In this document: piece by piece, positions 63,691-64,000 of the stretch
Layout of the letters: each line of letters starts with the position of its first letter
Position numbering within the stretch: the first letter of the stretch is position 1
From: Paralvinella palmiformis
Lineage: Eukaryota > Annelida > Polychaeta > Terebellida > Alvinellidae
Direction: 5' to 3'
DNA length: 64,000 bases
NCBI GenBank assembly: GCA_025642065.1
Contig: JAODUP010000421.1
Coordinates: 62,501 to 126,500, forward strand
The notes under the pieces: generated by a model
The model's input: only the letters and a program-made list of their open reading frames with translations
The model's database searches: none
What the model was told of the DNA's origin: nothing
Program-made: the position numbers and the translations under genes

Positions 63691-64000
63691 ATGGTTGACA
63701 ATGAATTTATATTGAAATAAATTTAATGGCCAATCATGAGTAGCCTCAACTTGGCATCTATGCAAAAAAACAAGATCTGGATAGCACATATTTCCATTGG
63801 CCTAAACTTTCCACAAATCCAGTTTGTCTATAAATGGCTTCTTTGACCAAATTGTCAACCAATGATTTAAAAGTTATAAATAAATAACAAATTATCTGAT
63901 TTTTCAACATGCAGAATGATGCTTAATGAGAATTAAGTGGAATTTTTGGCATGCCATATTTGTAAAGATAAAAATATTAATGATTTCACATTCGATGACC

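Larger units (their letters stand above)
61621..64000 (-). other. Last intron of the sphingosine kinase gene (partial)
   Basis: Intron sequence upstream of the last exon; the preceding exon is not found before the right edge. Contains a short GT run (61701-61715), a family A SINE and a TIR element. Frames on the minus strand show no further kinase motifs. Confidence 0.75.

Overview
This is an intron-, repeat- and microsatellite-rich animal nuclear genome segment. Two genes are recognisable, both with metazoan domain architecture and GT-AG introns. The rest is AT-rich noncoding DNA with many (TA)n, (GT)n, (CT)n and triplet arrays, tRNA-derived SINEs, LINE fragments and decayed DNA transposons. 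There are no bacterial operons, rRNA genes or CRISPR arrays. A lophotrochozoan such as a mollusc is my guess from the SINE and microsatellite style; the sequence does not prove it.

Layout. Positions 1-33.5 kb are intergenic. They hold tRNA-SINE copies, a ~300-bp dispersed repeat present twice with triplet-repeat tails (3.9 and 15.2 kb), and two foldback-type elements whose inverted termini are built of short tandem repeats (6.3-7.7 kb and 29.4-30.5 kb). They also hold a hAT transposase remnant (21.8-22.4 kb), a 335-bp near-perfect hairpin element (24.75-25.08 kb) and a LINE 3' end (26.2-26.7 kb). A plus-strand three-exon gene spans 34.2-44.2 kb and encodes a 149-residue secreted, probably GPI-anchored Ly6/uPAR (quiver/sleepless-like) protein with ten cysteines. 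Its second intron starts with a ~950-bp (CAGT)n satellite a few bases after the splice donor. From 44.2 to 57.9 kb lie more microsatellites, an internally deleted mariner-like transposase, a decayed tandem array (49.0-50.15 kb), two CpG-containing promoter-like patches, and a LINE endonuclease fragment abutting a 68-bp minisatellite. From about 57.9 kb to the right edge on the minus strand are the last exon, long 3' UTR and last intron (part) of a sphingosine kinase gene; upstream exons lie beyond the window.

The two genes are not functionally linked in any way the sequence shows. The main interest is the mobile and tandem-repeat DNA: at least four distinct inverted-repeat elements, none with a recognisable transposase, and recurrent compound microsatellites with a fixed polarity.
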